DNA of 64,000 bases, taken from positions 1,860,001 through 1,924,000 of the forward strand of contig NZ_CP160403.1 in the NCBI RefSeq assembly GCF_040782645.1, in the 5' to 3' direction. Position numbers and translations under genes: made by a program. The DNA is from Streptomyces sp. HUAS ZL42. GTDB taxonomy: Bacteria; Actinomycetota; Actinomycetes; Streptomycetales; Streptomycetaceae. How positions within the stretch are numbered: position 1 is the stretch's first letter; each line of letters begins with the position of its first letter. Under the pieces are notes generated by a model. The model saw only the letters and a list, made by a program, of their open reading frames with translations. It was not told the DNA's origin and ran no database searches. Below are positions 42,491-58,271 of this stretch, piece by piece.

Positions 42491-43228
42491 TCAGCCCGCG
42501 ACGACGCCCTGGGGGTCGCCGACCGCGACGTGCCCCAACGACCTGGACAGGTCGGCCAGTTCGGCGCGGTACAGCTTCTCCGGGTCGCGCACCTGAGGGT
42601 TCAGGTGGCCGTAGACCTCGAGGGAGACAAGGCCGTGCATGCGGCCCCAGACCCGCAGCGAGAGGGCCACCGCCGCCGGCGGCAGATCGGGGAACGACTG
42701 GCGGATCAGCTCGGCGAACTCGGAGGCGAAGTCCGACCAGGTGTGGTCACTGCCGATGTACAGGTGCTGGGCCTTGGGCCAGGCGGCGGCGACGATCCCG
42801 GTGAGCACCGCGCAGGAGCGGTGCTCCGCCTCCGCCGCCGCACCGCCCACCGGCGGCTGGTAGTCGGGCACCGCGTCGCCGTACACCAGCCGGAACTCCT
42901 CCGGGTTGGTGACGGCCCAGTTGCGGTAGGCCTGGCCGAACGACATCACCTGCGCGGCCGCGTCGTCCTTGGGGCACTCCTTGATGGCGGCCTCCAGGGC
43001 GGAGGCGAGGCTGCTGTAGACGTCTGCGATCAGCACGCTGACGAGGTTGTCCCGGGTGTCGAAGTAGCTGTAGATCGCACCGGCAGTCATCCCCATGTCA
43101 CGGGCGATGGCACGCAGTGAGATCGCGGCTGTCCCACTGGAGGCCATGTGCTTGAGAGCTGTGGCTTTGATTTCCGCCGTCGTGGCCTCGCGAAGACGCG
43201 TCCTCCGGCTCTGAGTCACCTGTCCCAT
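42491..43228 (-). CDS. TetR family regulator of exporter and AKR genes
   Basis: A 245-residue TetR protein. The helix-turn-helix is in residues ~15-60 (TTAEIKATALKHMASSGTAAISLRAIARDMGMTAGAIYSYFDTRDNL), and the C-terminal part matches the TetR_C_33-like/WHG domain (AYRNWAVTNPEEFRLVYGDAVPDY). Three in-frame ATGs exist (43285, 43237, 43228); the last gives a normal N-terminus MGQVTQSRRTRL, but none has a strong Shine-Dalgarno, so the start is uncertain by up to 19 codons. A TGAAC-N3-GTTCA operator lies between it and the AKR gene, and a near copy overlaps the exporter promoter. Confidence 0.87.
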   Translation of the reverse strand: MGQVTQSRRTRLREATTAEIKATALKHMASSGTAAISLRAIARDMGMTAGAIYSYFDTRDNLVSVLIADVYSSLASALEAAIKECPKDDAAAQVMSFGQAYRNWAVTNPEEFRLVYGDAVPDYQPPVGGAAAEAEHRSCAVLTGIVAAAWPKAQHLYIGSDHTWSDFASEFAELIRQSFPDLPPAAVALSLRVWGRMHGLVSLEVYGHLNPQVRDPEKLYRAELADLSRSLGHVAVGDPQGVVAG

Positions 43229-43310
43229 GCTCTGCATCTTAGCAGTGTTGAAACATAAGTGGTCCACTCTGATTTTTGACAGCATTCAATTGACACGCTC
43301 AGTGTAGTTA

Positions 43311-43325
43311 GTGAACGCTGTTCAG
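43311..43325. promoter_or_regulatory. TetR-type operator in the tetR/AKR promoter
   Basis: GTGAACGCTGTTCAG contains TGAAC-N3-GTTCA, a perfect inverted repeat, midway between the divergent tetR and AKR starts. TTGACA (43290-43295) lies just upstream on the plus strand. It matches the exporter operator in 12 of 15 bases on the opposite strand. Confidence 0.6.
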
Positions 43326-43387
43326 CGAGCGATCGCTTGCATTTTGCCACGACTGTCCACGACAGTCCTGCTGAAAGGCTTACGCCG

Positions 43388-44260
43388 ATGAGCACTGGTC
43401 TCACCAACGCCCCCGCCGCCGCAGGCGGCACCCTCCGGCTGGGGGATGATCTGACCGTCAACCGGCTGGGTTACGGGGCCATGCGACTCACCGGCCCCGG
43501 CTTCTGGGGCGAGCCGACCGACCCCGACGAAGCGGTCCGTGTGGTCCGTCGCGCCGTGGAGCTGGGCGTGAACTTCATCGACACGGCCGACGCCTACGGC
43601 CCGTTCAGCAGCGACCGGATCATCAGGGAGGCGCTGCACCCCTACGCCGACGATCTGGTCATCGCCACCAAGGTCGGTCTCACCCGCCCCGGCCCCGACG
43701 ACTGGCGCCCGGTGGGACGCCCCGAATACCTGCGCCAGCAGACCGAGCTGAACCTGCGTCACCTCGGCCTGGAGACCATCGACCTGCTCCAGTTGCACCG
43801 CATCGACCCCGCGGTGCCACTGGAGGACCAGGTCGGCGAGCTGGCCGAACTCCGCAAGGAAGGCAAGGTCCGGCACATCGGGCTGTCCGAGGTGACGGTG
43901 GAGGAGCTGGAGAAGGCCAGGGCGATCGCCTCGATCGTCTCGGTGCAGAACCTCTACAACCTGGCGGAGCGCAAGTCGGAGGACGTGCTGCGCTACGCCG
44001 AGCAGCACGGCCTCGTCTTCATCCCCTGGTTCCCCCTCGCCATGGGGCAGCTGGCCGGGCCCGGCAGCCCGCTGGAGGCGGTGCTCCAGGACCACGACGC
44101 CACCCCGGCACAGCTCGCCCTCGCCTGGCTGCTGCGCCACTCGCCGGCCCTGCTCCCGATTCCCGGCACCTCGTCGGTCGAGCACCTGGAGGAGAACGTC
44201 CGGAGCACCTCGATCCAGCTGTCCGACGCCGCCTACCAGGCCATCACCGACGCCTGCTGA
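43388..44260 (+). CDS. Aldo/keto reductase
   Basis: A 290-residue NADPH-dependent aldo/keto reductase with the full catalytic tetrad: Asp65 and Tyr70 (FIDTADAYG), Lys95 (IATKVG) and His137 (LLQLHRID). PIPGTSSVEHLEENV is the usual cofactor loop. The ATG at 43388 has GAAAGG about 11 bases upstream. It is divergent from tetR and 14 bases ahead of the DUF427 gene. It could reduce a keto group of the polyketide or detoxify an aldehyde. Confidence 0.9.
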   Translation: MSTGLTNAPAAAGGTLRLGDDLTVNRLGYGAMRLTGPGFWGEPTDPDEAVRVVRRAVELGVNFIDTADAYGPFSSDRIIREALHPYADDLVIATKVGLTRPGPDDWRPVGRPEYLRQQTELNLRHLGLETIDLLQLHRIDPAVPLEDQVGELAELRKEGKVRHIGLSEVTVEELEKARAIASIVSVQNLYNLAERKSEDVLRYAEQHGLVFIPWFPLAMGQLAGPGSPLEAVLQDHDATPAQLALAWLLRHSPALLPIPGTSSVEHLEENVRSTSIQLSDAAYQAITDAC

Positions 44261-44274
44261 GACCGGAGAATCCC

Positions 44275-44676
44275 ATGCCCACAGAACAGCCCGGCCACCG
44301 CGTGGTGGCCGTCCGCGGTACACAGGCGGTGAGGGTGCGCATCGACGGCCGTCCGGTCTCCTCGTCGGACCGGCCCGTGCTGGTCTACGAGACCGGACTG
44401 CCGGTGCGCTACTACCTTCCTCCGGAGGACGTGGACCTGACGCTCTTCGAACCCTCGGACACCCGCACCACCTGTCCCTACAAGGGTGAGGCCTCGTACT
44501 GGTCGTTCCTCGGGGACGAGGGGACCGACGGAACGGCGCAGGGCCACCCGGACGTGGCGTGGTCCTACGTCGATCCGATCGACGCGGTCCCCGAGATCAA
44601 GGGGTACATGTCGTTCTACGACGATCTCGCCGAGATCGAGGTGACCGGCGCACCTCCGGAGGCCCCGGCCATGTGA
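44275..44676 (+). CDS. DUF427 domain protein
   Basis: A 133-residue protein consisting of one DUF427 domain, with the recognisable pattern PVLVYETGLPVRYYLPPEDVD, TTCPYKGEASYWS and VAWSYVDPIDAVPEIKGYMSFY. The conserved Cys in CPYKG is present. The family has no proven enzymatic role. The gene follows the AKR by 14 bases and is probably co-transcribed under TetR control. A hairpin ends the unit. Confidence 0.88.
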   Translation: MPTEQPGHRVVAVRGTQAVRVRIDGRPVSSSDRPVLVYETGLPVRYYLPPEDVDLTLFEPSDTRTTCPYKGEASYWSFLGDEGTDGTAQGHPDVAWSYVDPIDAVPEIKGYMSFYDDLAEIEVTGAPPEAPAM

Positions 44677-44679
44677 ACG

Positions 44680-44710
44680 GGGCGAGGGGGACTTCGCGCC
44701 CCCCTCGCCC
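44680..44710. terminator. Hairpin between convergent DUF427 and korB genes
   Basis: GGGCGAGGGGG (44680-44690) pairs with CCCCCTCGCCC (44700-44710) around a 9-base loop. It is the likely end of both the AKR unit and the long PKS operon. Confidence 0.8.
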
Positions 44711-44728
44711 TGTCCGTCTCCTCGGCGC

Positions 44729-45650
<922 letters not shown>

Positions 45651-45661
<11 letters not shown>

Positions 45662-47516
45662 GGTGGATCTCCCGAAGTGCGTCGGCGAGATGTTCCGCCT
45701 TGAACGGCATGCCGTTGACCTGGTTGTAGGAGTGGGCGTCGACCAGGTATCTCGACCGGATCAGGGTGGCGAGCTGCCCGAGGTTCATCTCGGGGATCAC
45801 CACCTTGTCGTACGACGTGACCACCGCTCCGAGATTGCGCGGGAAGGGGTTGAGGTGGCGCAGATGGGCTTGGGCGATCGACTCGCCGGCCTTGCGCAGC
45901 CGCCGTACCGCGGCCGTGATCGGCCCGTACGTCGAGCCCCAGCCCAGCACCAGTGTCTGCGCCCCGTGCGGGTCGTCGACCTCGATGTCCGGGACCTCGA
46001 TGCCGTCGATCTTGGCCTGGCGGGTGCGGACCATGAACTCGTGGTTGGCCGGGTCGTAGGAGATGTTGCCCGTGCCGTCCTGCTTCTCGATGCCGCCGAT
46101 CCGGTGCTCCAGACCCGGCGTGCCCGGAACGGCCCACGGGCGGGCCAGCGTCTGCGGGTCCCGCTTGTACGGCCAGAAGACCTCGGTGCCGTCCTCCAGC
46201 GTGTGGTTCGGGCCCGACGCGAACTGCACGCGCAGGTCCGGCAGCTCCTCCAGGTCCGGGATCCGCCACGGCTCGGAGCCGTTGGCCAGATAGCCGTCGG
46301 AGAGCAGGAAGACCGGGGTGCGGTAGGTCAGCGCGATCCGGGCCGCCTCCAGGGCCGCGTCGAAGCAGTCGCCCGGGGTCTTCGGCGCGATGATCGGGAC
46401 CGGGGCCTCGCCGTTGCGGCCGAACATCGCCTGCAGCAGGTCCGCCTGCTCGGTCTTGGTCGGCAGACCGGTGGACGGGCCGCCGCGCTGGATGTCCACG
46501 ATCAGCAGCGGCAGCTCCAGGGAGACCGCCAGACCGATGGTCTCCGACTTCAGCGCCACACCCGGCCCCGACGTCGTCGTCACCGCCAGCGAACCACCGA
46601 ACGCCGCGCCCAGCGCCGCCCCGATCCCCGCGATCTCGTCCTCCGCCTGGAAGGTCCGCACCCCGAAGTTCTTGTGCCGGCTCAGCTCGTGCAGGATGTC
46701 CGAGGCTGGCGTGATGGGATACGAGCCCAGGAACAGCGGCAGATCCGCCTGCTTGGACGCGGTGATCAGGCTGTAGGCGAGGGCGAGGTTGCCGGTGATG
46801 TTGCGGTAGGTGCCGGCCGGGAAGGTCTCGGTCGCCGGCGCGACCTCGTAGGAGACCGCGAAGTCCTCTGTCGTCTCGCCGAAGTTCACGCCCGCCCGGA
46901 ACGCGGCGATGTTGGCGGCCGCGATCTCGGGCTTCTTCGCGAACTTGGTCCGCAGGAACTTCTCGGTGCCCTCGGTGGGCCGGTGGTACATCCAGCTCAG
47001 CAGGCCGAGGGCGAACATGTTCTTGCTGCGCTCGGCCTCCTTGCGAGAGAGGTCGAACTCCTTCAGCGCCTCGACCGTGAGCGTGGTCAGCGGCACCGGA
47101 TGGAGTTTGTAGCCGTCCAGCGAGCCGTCCTCCAGCGGCGAGCCGTCATAGCCCACCTTCTGCAGGGCACGCTTGGTGAACTCGTCCGTGTTCACGATGA
47201 TCTCGGCGCCGCGCGGCAGGTCACCGATGTTGGCCTTCAACGCGGCCGGGTTCATCGCGACCAGCACATTGGGCGCATCGCCCGGAGTCAGGATGTCGTG
47301 ATCGGCGAAATGCAACTGGAATGACGACACACCCGGCAAAGTCCCCGCAGGCGCACGGATCTCCGCGGGAAAGTTCGGCAGGGTCGAAAGGTCGTTGCCG
47401 AAAGACGCGGTCTCCGAGGTGAACCGGTCACCGGTGAGCTGCATACCGTCACCCGAGTCCCCCGCGAACCGGATGATCACCCGGTCCAGGCGCCGCACTT
47501 CCTTGCTCACTGCCAC
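45651..47516 (-). CDS. korA: 2-oxoacid:acceptor oxidoreductase alpha (fused gamma-alpha) subunit
   Basis: A 621-residue fused protein. The gamma domain (about 10-210) starts VIIRFAGDSGDGMQLTGDRF; the alpha pyrimidine-binding domain begins LFLGSYPITPASDILHELS and contains TTTSGPGVALKSETIGLA and GGPSTGLPTKTEQADL; a C-terminal domain follows (TLVLGWGSTYGPI). This is the actinobacterial KorA form. It begins 3 bases after the carboxylase alpha subunit stop. Succinyl-CoA made by KorAB could feed methylmalonyl-CoA formation for the PKS; the reverse carboxylating direction is also possible. Confidence 0.94.
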
Positions 47517-47519
47517 AGT

Positions 47520-49295
<1,776 letters not shown>

Positions 49296-49354
49296 GCGTC
49301 TTCCGTAAGTTGTCGGGTGGCCCCACAGGCCATGGACTGATGGATGGTTCCTCG

Positions 49355-49564
49355 TCACACGTGCTGCCAGGAACCGGCCGGCAGATGAGCGGACCGCCGG
49401 CCCCGGGCCCAGCCGGCCCGGCGTCGCAGCCCGGCCGTCCCGTCCGCGTCTCCCCCGGGCCCCGCCGTCCCGCCGGACTGCTGCCTGGCGAGCAGCACCG
49501 CGAGGAGGGCGGCCACGTCCTCCTCGCCGGGACTGCCGCGCAGCACCAACAGATCGTTCATCAC
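49355..49564 (-). CDS. Acyl-CoA carboxylase epsilon subunit
   Basis: A 69-residue protein with the AccE/PccE features: an N-terminal [24 protein letters not shown] strand-helix, a Gly/Ala-rich linker, and a C-terminal Arg/Ser/Trp-containing end ([14 protein letters not shown]). Epsilon subunits stimulate and stabilise actinobacterial acyl-CoA carboxylases. AAGGAG lies 5 bases before the first of two consecutive ATGs. It lies 6 bases after the beta subunit stop. Confidence 0.82.
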   Translation of the reverse strand: MMNDLLVLRGSPGEEDVAALLAVLLARQQSGGTAGPGGDADGTAGLRRRAGWARGRRSAHLPAGSWQHV

Positions 49565-49570
49565 CGCTCC

Positions 49571-51121
<1,551 letters not shown>

Positions 51122-51123
51122 CG

Positions 51124-52647
51124 CTACGCTCCTTCGCGGCCTGAGGTCATGGACGGGTCTGACAGCGCGATGCGGGCCAGCAGGCGCCCGGCATCGGCGA
51201 GTTCGGCGGGGCTGGTGCCCGAGGCGGCGACGTAGCCGTCGGGCCGCAGGAGCAGAAAGCCCGAGGATCGCCGAACCATGTGGTCGTGGCGGAGCAGCAC
51301 GGGTGACGCTCCGGCGAACGCCCGGCCGCGCCGGTCCGCTCCGCCGTCGGCCGGACCCAGCGTCAGCAGCCGGAATCCGGGGGGACCGTCCACCACGGCG
51401 GGCGGCACCCAGTGCGGAGCCCGCAGACCGGGCTCCGGCAGTCGGCCCGGCCGGGCGGCCGCGAGCCGGTCCGCCTTCCGTTCTCCGTGCGGCGGCCGCT
51501 CGGACAGCGTGTCCGGGTAGTGGACCCGCCACCCGGCCAGCAGCGGCACGAACCAGCGGCGGAGCAGGCCCGTTGCCTCGAGGGCGCGCCACGCCCTGTT
51601 GCGTACCCGTGCCGCCGCGGGGCCGAGTGTGAAGACCTTCAGGAACCGGTGAGTGGCACGGACGATCTGCTCTGCGGCCTGGCGCCGCTCGGGCTCGTAG
51701 GTGTCGAGAATCCGCGGATGCAGCTCCCCGTTGATGACACCCGCCAGCTTCCACGCCAGGTTGTGGGCGTCCTGGAGCCCGAGGTTGAGGCCCTGCCCGC
51801 CGAGGGGTGAGTGTGTGTGGGCAGCATCTCCCACCAGGAAGCAGCGCTCGGTGTGCAGGACCGAGGCGATCCGCTCCTGGCTGGTGAACCGGTTGACCAT
51901 GTCGAGGTCCTCGATCGTGATGCCGCCCGGGCCGCGTTCGTCGAGGAGCTGCTGCACGCCCTCGGCCGTGACCGGATGGCTGTCCGGGACCGCACCGGAG
52001 ACCCGGATGCGGTCACCGGGCATGGCGGCGAAGACGACCGAGCCCGTACGGCCCAGGAAGTAGTGCACCGCGTCCCGTTCGAGCGCGCCGTCGATCCTGC
52101 CCTCGGCGAGCAGGAAACCCGTGGACACCGGGGAGCCGACGAAGTCGATGCCCAGCTTCTCCCGGACGATGCTCCGCACTCCGTCGGCGGCGACGAGCCA
52201 GTCGGCCTCGATCGCCTCCGGGCCGTGCGGTGTCTCGGCCTTCACGGTGACGACACCCGCGGTGGTGGCCACGTCGGTCACGCGGACGGATCGCTCCACC
52301 CGGCCACCGGCCCGTTCCAGAGCGGCCTCCAGCAGCCGGCTGGTGTTCTCCTGGGGGAGCATCAGGGGCTCGTTCTCCGTGCCGAGCGCCACGCGCAGGG
52401 TGCGGCCGCCGGCCAGGTGGTAGCTGGTGGAGCGGATCCTCAGCCCCTCCCGCTCGGCCTCGTCGAGGATGCCGACCTCCCGGAAGACACGCAGGGTGGG
52501 CGGGTGAAGCTGGACGGCCCGGGAGCCGGTGTGCGGCTCGGTCTGGGCCTCCACGATGCGCGCCTCGATGCCGCGCTGCCACAGCGCGCTCGCGACGGCC
52601 AGCCCGACCGGTCCCGCGCCCACGATCAGGACGGGGCTCCGTTTCAT
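51124..52647 (-). CDS. FAD-dependent monooxygenase (PHBH-type, polyketide tailoring)
   Basis: A 507-residue class A flavin monooxygenase. [29 protein letters not shown] forms the FAD Rossmann fold, [16 protein letters not shown] the DG motif, and [34 protein letters not shown] the GD motif. The C-terminal thioredoxin-like domain (about 390-507, ending [25 protein letters not shown]) is typical of aromatic-polyketide and phenol hydroxylases. It overlaps the stop of the TE-containing PKS by 4 bases, so it is part of the PKS operon and may hydroxylate or epoxidise the released product. Confidence 0.92.
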   Translation of the reverse strand: MKRSPVLIVGAGPVGLAVASALWQRGIEARIVEAQTEPHTGSRAVQLHPPTLRVFREVGILDEAEREGLRIRSTSYHLAGGRTLRVALGTENEPLMLPQENTSRLLEAALERAGGRVERSVRVTDVATTAGVVTVKAETPHGPEAIEADWLVAADGVRSIVREKLGIDFVGSPVSTGFLLAEGRIDGALERDAVHYFLGRTGSVVFAAMPGDRIRVSGAVPDSHPVTAEGVQQLLDERGPGGITIEDLDMVNRFTSQERIASVLHTERCFLVGDAAHTHSPLGGQGLNLGLQDAHNLAWKLAGVINGELHPRILDTYEPERRQAAEQIVRATHRFLKVFTLGPAAARVRNRAWRALEATGLLRRWFVPLLAGWRVHYPDTLSERPPHGERKADRLAAARPGRLPEPGLRAPHWVPPAVVDGPPGFRLLTLGPADGGADRRGRAFAGASPVLLRHDHMVRRSSGFLLLRPDGYVAASGTSPAELADAGRLLARIALSDPSMTSGREGA

Positions 52648-55600
52648 GCCGACTTCTCCTTTGCCGAGGTGGTGGTCGCGGACACTGCGGGGGATGTGCT
52701 GTCGAGCCATGTGTGGACGGTCCGCGCGGTGGTCGTGACGTGCTCCTCGATCATCGAGAAGTGGTCGCCCGGCACCTCGACGGCGTCGTGGCGCCACTGC
52801 CAGGTGGACTGCCCGCCGCCGTCGAGCGGCCGGGGGGCACCGGGCACGGGCTCGGCGGGCCGCACGAGCAGGACGGGCGCCTTGACGTCGGCCGGCTGCC
52901 AGCCGGAGAGGAGATCCAGGTAGCGGCCCATGGCGGTGATGCGGTCGGTGCTCAGGGGCGCGAACTCCCCAAGTCGCTCCGCCATGCCCGCCAACAGCGC
53001 GGGGCCGATCTCCGTGAGCGCTTCGCTGTCGGGCAGGAAGGTGTCGAGGAGGATCAGCGCCTCGGGGAAGACGCCCTCGGCCTCCAGCCGCGCGGCGACC
53101 GCGTGGGCGAGGAGACCGCCGGACGAGTAGCCGATGAGGGCGAACGGGGCGCCGTCCGCGCGGCGGATCACCGCTTCGGCCACCGCGCCGGTGATCGCGT
53201 CGAGGGTCGCCGGCAGGCGTGTGCCCTCCACGAAGCCGGGCAGCGAGAGCGCCGAGACGTCCCGGTCACCGCCGAAGGGGGCGGCGAACCGAGCGAACTG
53301 GTGCGGGCCGGAGGTGGCGAGGACGGTGGGGAAGCAGATCAGCGAGGGCTGCCGGCTACCGGTGGCGACGGCCACCGGGTCGGGGACGTCGGCGGACTCG
53401 GGGACATCGAAGGACGGACGGCCGCTCGCCACCTCGGCGATCCGGTCGTGCAGCGTGTCGGCCCGGCCTTCGGCGGCGGCGCGCACGTACTGCGCCGCCA
53501 GGTCGTCCACCGTACCCGTCGGGCCGCCGTCCCGGTCGAGTTCGTCCCGCAGGAAGCGGGCCAGGGCGTCCGGGGTGCGCCGATCCAGGATGACCCGGGC
53601 GGGCAGCTTGAGCTGCAGTACGGCGTCCAGGCGGTTGCGCAGGGCGACGGCGCCCACGGAGTCCATTCCGAGTTCGAGGAAGTCCCGGTGGGCGTCGACG
53701 GCCTGAGGGTCGTCGTGTCCGAGGAGGTGGGCGATCTCGGTCCGCACCAGGTCCTGCAGCAGCGTGAGACGCTCGGCCGGGCTCGCCTCCCGCAGCTTCA
53801 CCAGGACCGTCGCCGTGGCGCGGTCCGCGTCCGCGGAACCCGCGCCCTGCAGCGCCCGCCTGACCTCGGGGATGCCGCCGAGCAGCGGCCCGGGGCCTCC
53901 CGCGGCCAGCACCCGCAGATAGGTGTTCCAGTCGACGTCGGCGACGACCAGGGCCGAGGCGTCCTCGTCGAGTGCCTGGCGCAGTGCGGTGAGGGCCCGC
54001 TGCGGGTCGATCGGCGGCAGTCCGCGCCGGGTCAGCCGTTCACGCCGGGTCTGCGCGGCGGCCGCCGCCTCGGACTCGGCGGGTTCCTCGTCCCACACGC
54101 CCCAGGCCAGCGAGGTCGCTGGCAGGCCGTGCGCCCTGCGGTGCTCGGCCAGCGCGTCCAGGTAGGCGTTGGCCGCCGCGTAGCCGGCGAGTCCGAGACC
54201 GCCGCCGAGGGCGGTGGTGACCGAGGAGAACAGGACGAACGCCGACAGGTCCAGGGTGCGCGTCAGCTCGTGGAGATGACGCGCACCGAGCGCCTTGGTG
54301 CGCAGTACGGCCTCCAGCCGGGCGGGGGTGAGCGTGCCGAGCGCCTCTTCCTCCAGCAGGCCCGCGGTGTGGAAGACGGCGGTGAGCGGCGCCTCGTCCG
54401 CCAAGTGCGCCAGCAGGCCGACCAGGGCGTCGCGGTCGGCCGGGTCTGCGGTCGACACGGTCACCCGGGTGCCCGAGGCGTGGAGTTCGGCGACGAGGTG
54501 CTCCGTGGCGTCGGAGGGGGCCTCCGGCGCGACGGTCAGCAGCAGGTGTTCGGCCCCGGCCTCGGCGAGCCGGCGGGCCAGGTGCGCGCCAGGTCCGTGG
54601 GTGCCCGCGGTGATCAGGACGGTGCCCCGTGTCGGCAGGCCGGCGGAGGCGGTGCCGTCACCGCCCCGAGGGGCACGCACCAGCCTGCGAGCGAAGAGCC
54701 CGTAGGGCCGCAGCGCAAGCCGGCTCTCCTCCCCGGCTCCGGCGAGGACCGCGGTCAGTCGGCCCAGGTCCCGCTCCGCGGGTGCCTCCGGCAGGTCGAC
54801 GACACCGGCCCACAGGTGGGGCACCTCCAGCAGCGCGACCTCGCCCAGCCCCCATACCTGGGCCTGCACTGGGTCCTCGACGCGGTCGGCGGTGCCGGTG
54901 GCGACGGCCCCGCGGGTCACCGACCACACGCGGCGGTCGAAGCCCGCGTCGGACACGGCCTGCAGGAGCAGCAGGGTGCCGGCCAAGCCGTGCGGCAGTG
55001 CGGGGTGCGGCTCGTCGGCCGTGCCGTCCAGCGGCAGCAGGGACAGCACTCCGGCGGGCGGCTCGTCGCCGGTCTCCTCGCGCAGCCGGGTGGCGAGGTC
55101 CGCGCGGTCGGTGCCGGGTTCGACGACGACGGTGCGGGGGCGGGCCCCGCCGTCCTCCAGCGCCCGGACGACGGCCCGGACGAGCGGCGTGTCCGCGGCG
55201 CCGGCGGGTACCGCGACCAGCCAGGTGCCGGCGAGCGCCGTCGGCAGGGGGTCGCCGACGGGCTGCCAGACGGCCTTGTAGCGCAGGGAGTCCAGCTCCG
55301 CGTGCAGGCGGTTGTCCCGCCACCAGGACGCGAGGGCGGGCAGCACCGCGCCGAGCGGTCCCGTGTCCACGCCGAGCGTGACGGCGAGGGACTCCAGGTC
55401 CTCCCGTTGCACGGTCTCCCAGAACGCGGCCTCTATGGCGTCGGCGGAGGCGGGGTGCTGTTCCGCAGCGGCCTGCACCCAGTACCGGCGGCGCTGGAAC
55501 GCGTACGTCGGCAGCTCCACCCGGCGGGCCGTGCTGCCGGCGAAGACGCCGGTCCAGTCGACGGGGACGCCGCGTACGTGCAGTTCGGCGAGCGAGGCGT

Positions 55601-58226
55601 AGAAGCGCTCCAGGCCGCCGTGGTCCCGGCGCAGTGTCCCGACAACGGTGACCTCGGCCTCGGTGCCCTCGGCGGTCTCCTCCACACCGAGTGCGAGCAC
55701 CGGGTGGGCGCTCGACTCGACGAAGACGTCGAACCCGTCGGAGAGGAGCTTGCGGACCACCGGTTCGAAGCTGACGGGGCGCCGGCAGTTCTCGAACCAG
55801 TAGTCGGCGGTCAGTTCGGAACCGTCCAGCACCTCCCGGGTGACCGTGGAGTACAGCGGGACGCGACCGGCCCGGGGGCGTACGAAGTCCAGCAGTTCGG
55901 CGATACGGTCCCGGAGGCGGTCGACCTGGGAGCAGTGCGAGGCGACCGTGGCGGGGATGACCCGGGCCCGTACGCCCTCCGCGGTGAGGGTGGCGACCAG
56001 CTCCTCCAGGGCCTCGGGTTCGCCCGCCACCGTGACCAGGCTCGGACTGTTGATGCCGGCGATCGACAGTGCGTCGCCGTAGGGCTGGAGCCGCGGCTCC
56101 ACTTCGGCCCGCGAGGCTCCCACCGAGGCGACCGCGCCCCGGCCGACGAGTTCGTCGGCGAAGAGCTGCGAGCGCAGGACGATGAGCCGGGCCGCGTCCT
56201 CGAGGGTCAGGGCCCCGGAGACGACGGCCGCCGCTATCTCGCCCTGGGAGTGGCCGACGACCGCGTCCGGCTCCACACCGTGGGAGCGCCACAGTTCGGC
56301 CAAGGACACCATCACCGAGAACAGCACCGGCTGCACCACCTCGATGCGGTCCAGTGAGGGGGCGCCCTCCCGCTCGCGCAGGACGTCCTCCACGTCCCAC
56401 TCGACGTGGGCGCCTACGGCCCTCGCGCACTCGCGCAGACGGTCCGCGAAGACGGGTGCGCTGTCGAGGAGTGCGACGGCCATGCCGGCCCACTGGGAGC
56501 CCTGGCCCGGGAAGACGAAGACCGTCCGGCCGTGGTCCCGCGCGGTCCCGCTGACCACCTGGGCGCGGTTCTCGCCGGTCGCGAGAGCCGTCAGACCGGC
56601 CGTCACGGAGTCGCGGTCTCCGCCGATGACGACGGCCCGGCGGTCGAGCATGGCGCGGGTCGTGACGAGGGAATGACCGATGTCGGCGAGGTCGTCCCCG
56701 GGGTGCGCGGACAGGTGGGCGGCGAGCCGGGCGGCCTGGGCCTTCAGGGCGTCCCGGCTGCGCGCCGAGACCAGGATCGGCAGCTCGGCCGGTGGGCTTC
56801 CCCCGGTCCGCTGTTCCTGTGCGTCGGCGGGGTCTTCGGCGGGGGCCTGTTCGAGGATGACGTGCGCATTGGTCCCGCTCATTCCGAACGCGGACACGGC
56901 GGAGCGGCGGGGGCGGCCGGTGTCGGGCCACTGCCGCTGCTCGGTGAGCAGTTCCACCGCGCCCGACTCCCAGTCCACGAACGGGGACGGCTCGTCCACG
57001 TGCAGGGTGCGCGGCAGCACACCGTGCCGCATCGCCATCACCATCTTGATGACACCGGCCGTGCCGGCGGCGCCCAGGGTGTGGCCGATGTTCGACTTGA
57101 TCGACCCCAGATAGAGCGGTTCGCCCTCACGACCCTGGCCATAGGTGGCCAGCAGCGCCTGCGCCTCGATCGGATCACCCAGCCGCGTACCCGTGCCGTG
57201 CGCCTCGACCGCGTCCACCTCGTGCACCGCCAACCCGGCACCCGCCAGGGCCCGCTGGATCACCCGCTGCTGCGACGGACCGTTCGGCGCCGTCAGACCA
57301 TTGGACGCACCGTCCTGGTTGACCGCACTGCCCCGCACCACCGCCAGCACCCGGTGACCCAGCCGCCGCGCATCCGACAACCGCTCCACCACCAGCACAC
57401 CCACGCCCTCGGCCCAGCCCGTACCATCGGCCGACGCCGCGAACGCCTTGCACCGCCCGTCCGGGGAGAAGCCCCGCTGGCGGCTGAAGTTCACGAACTC
57501 GGTCGGTGTGGCGAGGATCGTCACACCGCCCACCAGCGCCATGGAGCAGTCGTCCCGGCGCAGGGCCTGCGCCGCCAGGTCGAGCGCCACCAGCGAGGAG
57601 GAGCAGGCCGTGTCCAACGTCACGGCCGGGCCCTCCAGGCCCAGGGTGTAGGAGACCCGGCCCGACAGCACGCTGCGTGCGGCGCCCGTCATCTTGTAGC
57701 CCTCGATCTCGCCGGGGGCCTGCTGGAGCGTGAGCTGGTAGTCGTCGGTGACGCAGCCGGCGTAGACGCCGGTGCGGCTGCCGCGCAGGGTGAGGGGGTC
57801 GATGCCCGCCCGTTCCAGCGCCTCCCAGGCGACTTCCAGGAAGAGCCGCTGCTGCGGGTCCATCGCCAGTGCCTCACGTGGCGAGATACCGAAGAACTCG
57901 GCGTCGAACTCCGCCGCCTCGTACAGGAATCCGCCCTGCCGGGTTACGGTCCGGCCGGTCCGGTCCGGATCGGGGTCGTAGAGGTTCTCGTCCCATCCCC
58001 GGTCGGTGGGGAAGCCCGCGATCACGTCGGCCCCGGACGCGACCACGTTCCACAGGTCCTCGGGGGACCGCACACCGCCCGGGTAGCGGCAGCTCATCCC
58101 CACGATCGCGAGGGGTTCGCGGCGCTTGTCCTCGGAGTCCTTCAGGCGGCGGCGCGACTCCGTCAGCTCGACGGTCACGCGCTTGAGGTATTCCCGGAGC
58201 TTTTTCTCGTCAGGTGTGGCGTTCAT
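52644..58226 (-). CDS. Type I PKS terminal module: KS-AT-KR-ACP-TE
   Basis: A 1860-residue protein. An N-terminal docking coiled coil (1-36) is followed by KS (~37-460; Cys208 in DTACSSS, His343, His382), AT (~567-870; GHSQG Ser660, VASH 761-764 with RIEVVQPV, pointing to methylmalonyl- or another branched extender), KR (~985-1380), ACP (~1485-1560; Ser1523 in LGMDSVG) and TE (~1600-1845; Ser1701 in GYSSGG, His1822). The KR keeps Lys1311, Ser1334/1335, Tyr1349 and Asn1353, has LEE at the LDD position and no Trp, so B-type stereochemistry is likely. The TE releases the chain, probably by lactonisation. GAGGAA lies upstream of the ATG. Confidence 0.95.
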   Translation of the reverse strand: MNATPDEKKLREYLKRVTVELTESRRRLKDSEDKRREPLAIVGMSCRYPGGVRSPEDLWNVVASGADVIAGFPTDRGWDENLYDPDPDRTGRTVTRQGGFLYEAAEFDAEFFGISPREALAMDPQQRLFLEVAWEALERAGIDPLTLRGSRTGVYAGCVTDDYQLTLQQAPGEIEGYKMTGAARSVLSGRVSYTLGLEGPAVTLDTACSSSLVALDLAAQALRRDDCSMALVGGVTILATPTEFVNFSRQRGFSPDGRCKAFAASADGTGWAEGVGVLVVERLSDARRLGHRVLAVVRGSAVNQDGASNGLTAPNGPSQQRVIQRALAGAGLAVHEVDAVEAHGTGTRLGDPIEAQALLATYGQGREGEPLYLGSIKSNIGHTLGAAGTAGVIKMVMAMRHGVLPRTLHVDEPSPFVDWESGAVELLTEQRQWPDTGRPRRSAVSAFGMSGTNAHVILEQAPAEDPADAQEQRTGGSPPAELPILVSARSRDALKAQAARLAAHLSAHPGDDLADIGHSLVTTRAMLDRRAVVIGGDRDSVTAGLTALATGENRAQVVSGTARDHGRTVFVFPGQGSQWAGMAVALLDSAPVFADRLRECARAVGAHVEWDVEDVLREREGAPSLDRIEVVQPVLFSVMVSLAELWRSHGVEPDAVVGHSQGEIAAAVVSGALTLEDAARLIVLRSQLFADELVGRGAVASVGASRAEVEPRLQPYGDALSIAGINSPSLVTVAGEPEALEELVATLTAEGVRARVIPATVASHCSQVDRLRDRIAELLDFVRPRAGRVPLYSTVTREVLDGSELTADYWFENCRRPVSFEPVVRKLLSDGFDVFVESSAHPVLALGVEETAEGTEAEVTVVGTLRRDHGGLERFYASLAELHVRGVPVDWTGVFAGSTARRVELPTYAFQRRRYWVQAAAEQHPASADAIEAAFWETVQREDLESLAVTLGVDTGPLGAVLPALASWWRDNRLHAELDSLRYKAVWQPVGDPLPTALAGTWLVAVPAGAADTPLVRAVVRALEDGGARPRTVVVEPGTDRADLATRLREETGDEPPAGVLSLLPLDGTADEPHPALPHGLAGTLLLLQAVSDAGFDRRVWSVTRGAVATGTADRVEDPVQAQVWGLGEVALLEVPHLWAGVVDLPEAPAERDLGRLTAVLAGAGEESRLALRPYGLFARRLVRAPRGGDGTASAGLPTRGTVLITAGTHGPGAHLARRLAEAGAEHLLLTVAPEAPSDATEHLVAELHASGTRVTVSTADPADRDALVGLLAHLADEAPLTAVFHTAGLLEEEALGTLTPARLEAVLRTKALGARHLHELTRTLDLSAFVLFSSVTTALGGGLGLAGYAAANAYLDALAEHRRAHGLPATSLAWGVWDEEPAESEAAAAAQTRRERLTRRGLPPIDPQRALTALRQALDEDASALVVADVDWNTYLRVLAAGGPGPLLGGIPEVRRALQGAGSADADRATATVLVKLREASPAERLTLLQDLVRTEIAHLLGHDDPQAVDAHRDFLELGMDSVGAVALRNRLDAVLQLKLPARVILDRRTPDALARFLRDELDRDGGPTGTVDDLAAQYVRAAAEGRADTLHDRIAEVASGRPSFDVPESADVPDPVAVATGSRQPSLICFPTVLATSGPHQFARFAAPFGGDRDVSALSLPGFVEGTRLPATLDAITGAVAEAVIRRADGAPFALIGYSSGGLLAHAVAARLEAEGVFPEALILLDTFLPDSEALTEIGPALLAGMAERLGEFAPLSTDRITAMGRYLDLLSGWQPADVKAPVLLVRPAEPVPGAPRPLDGGGQSTWQWRHDAVEVPGDHFSMIEEHVTTTARTVHTWLDSTSPAVSATTTSAKEKSA

Positions 58227-58271
58227 TCGTTCCTCGCTGATGTCTGGCAGGTGTCCTGCCGTGCCGCCGGG

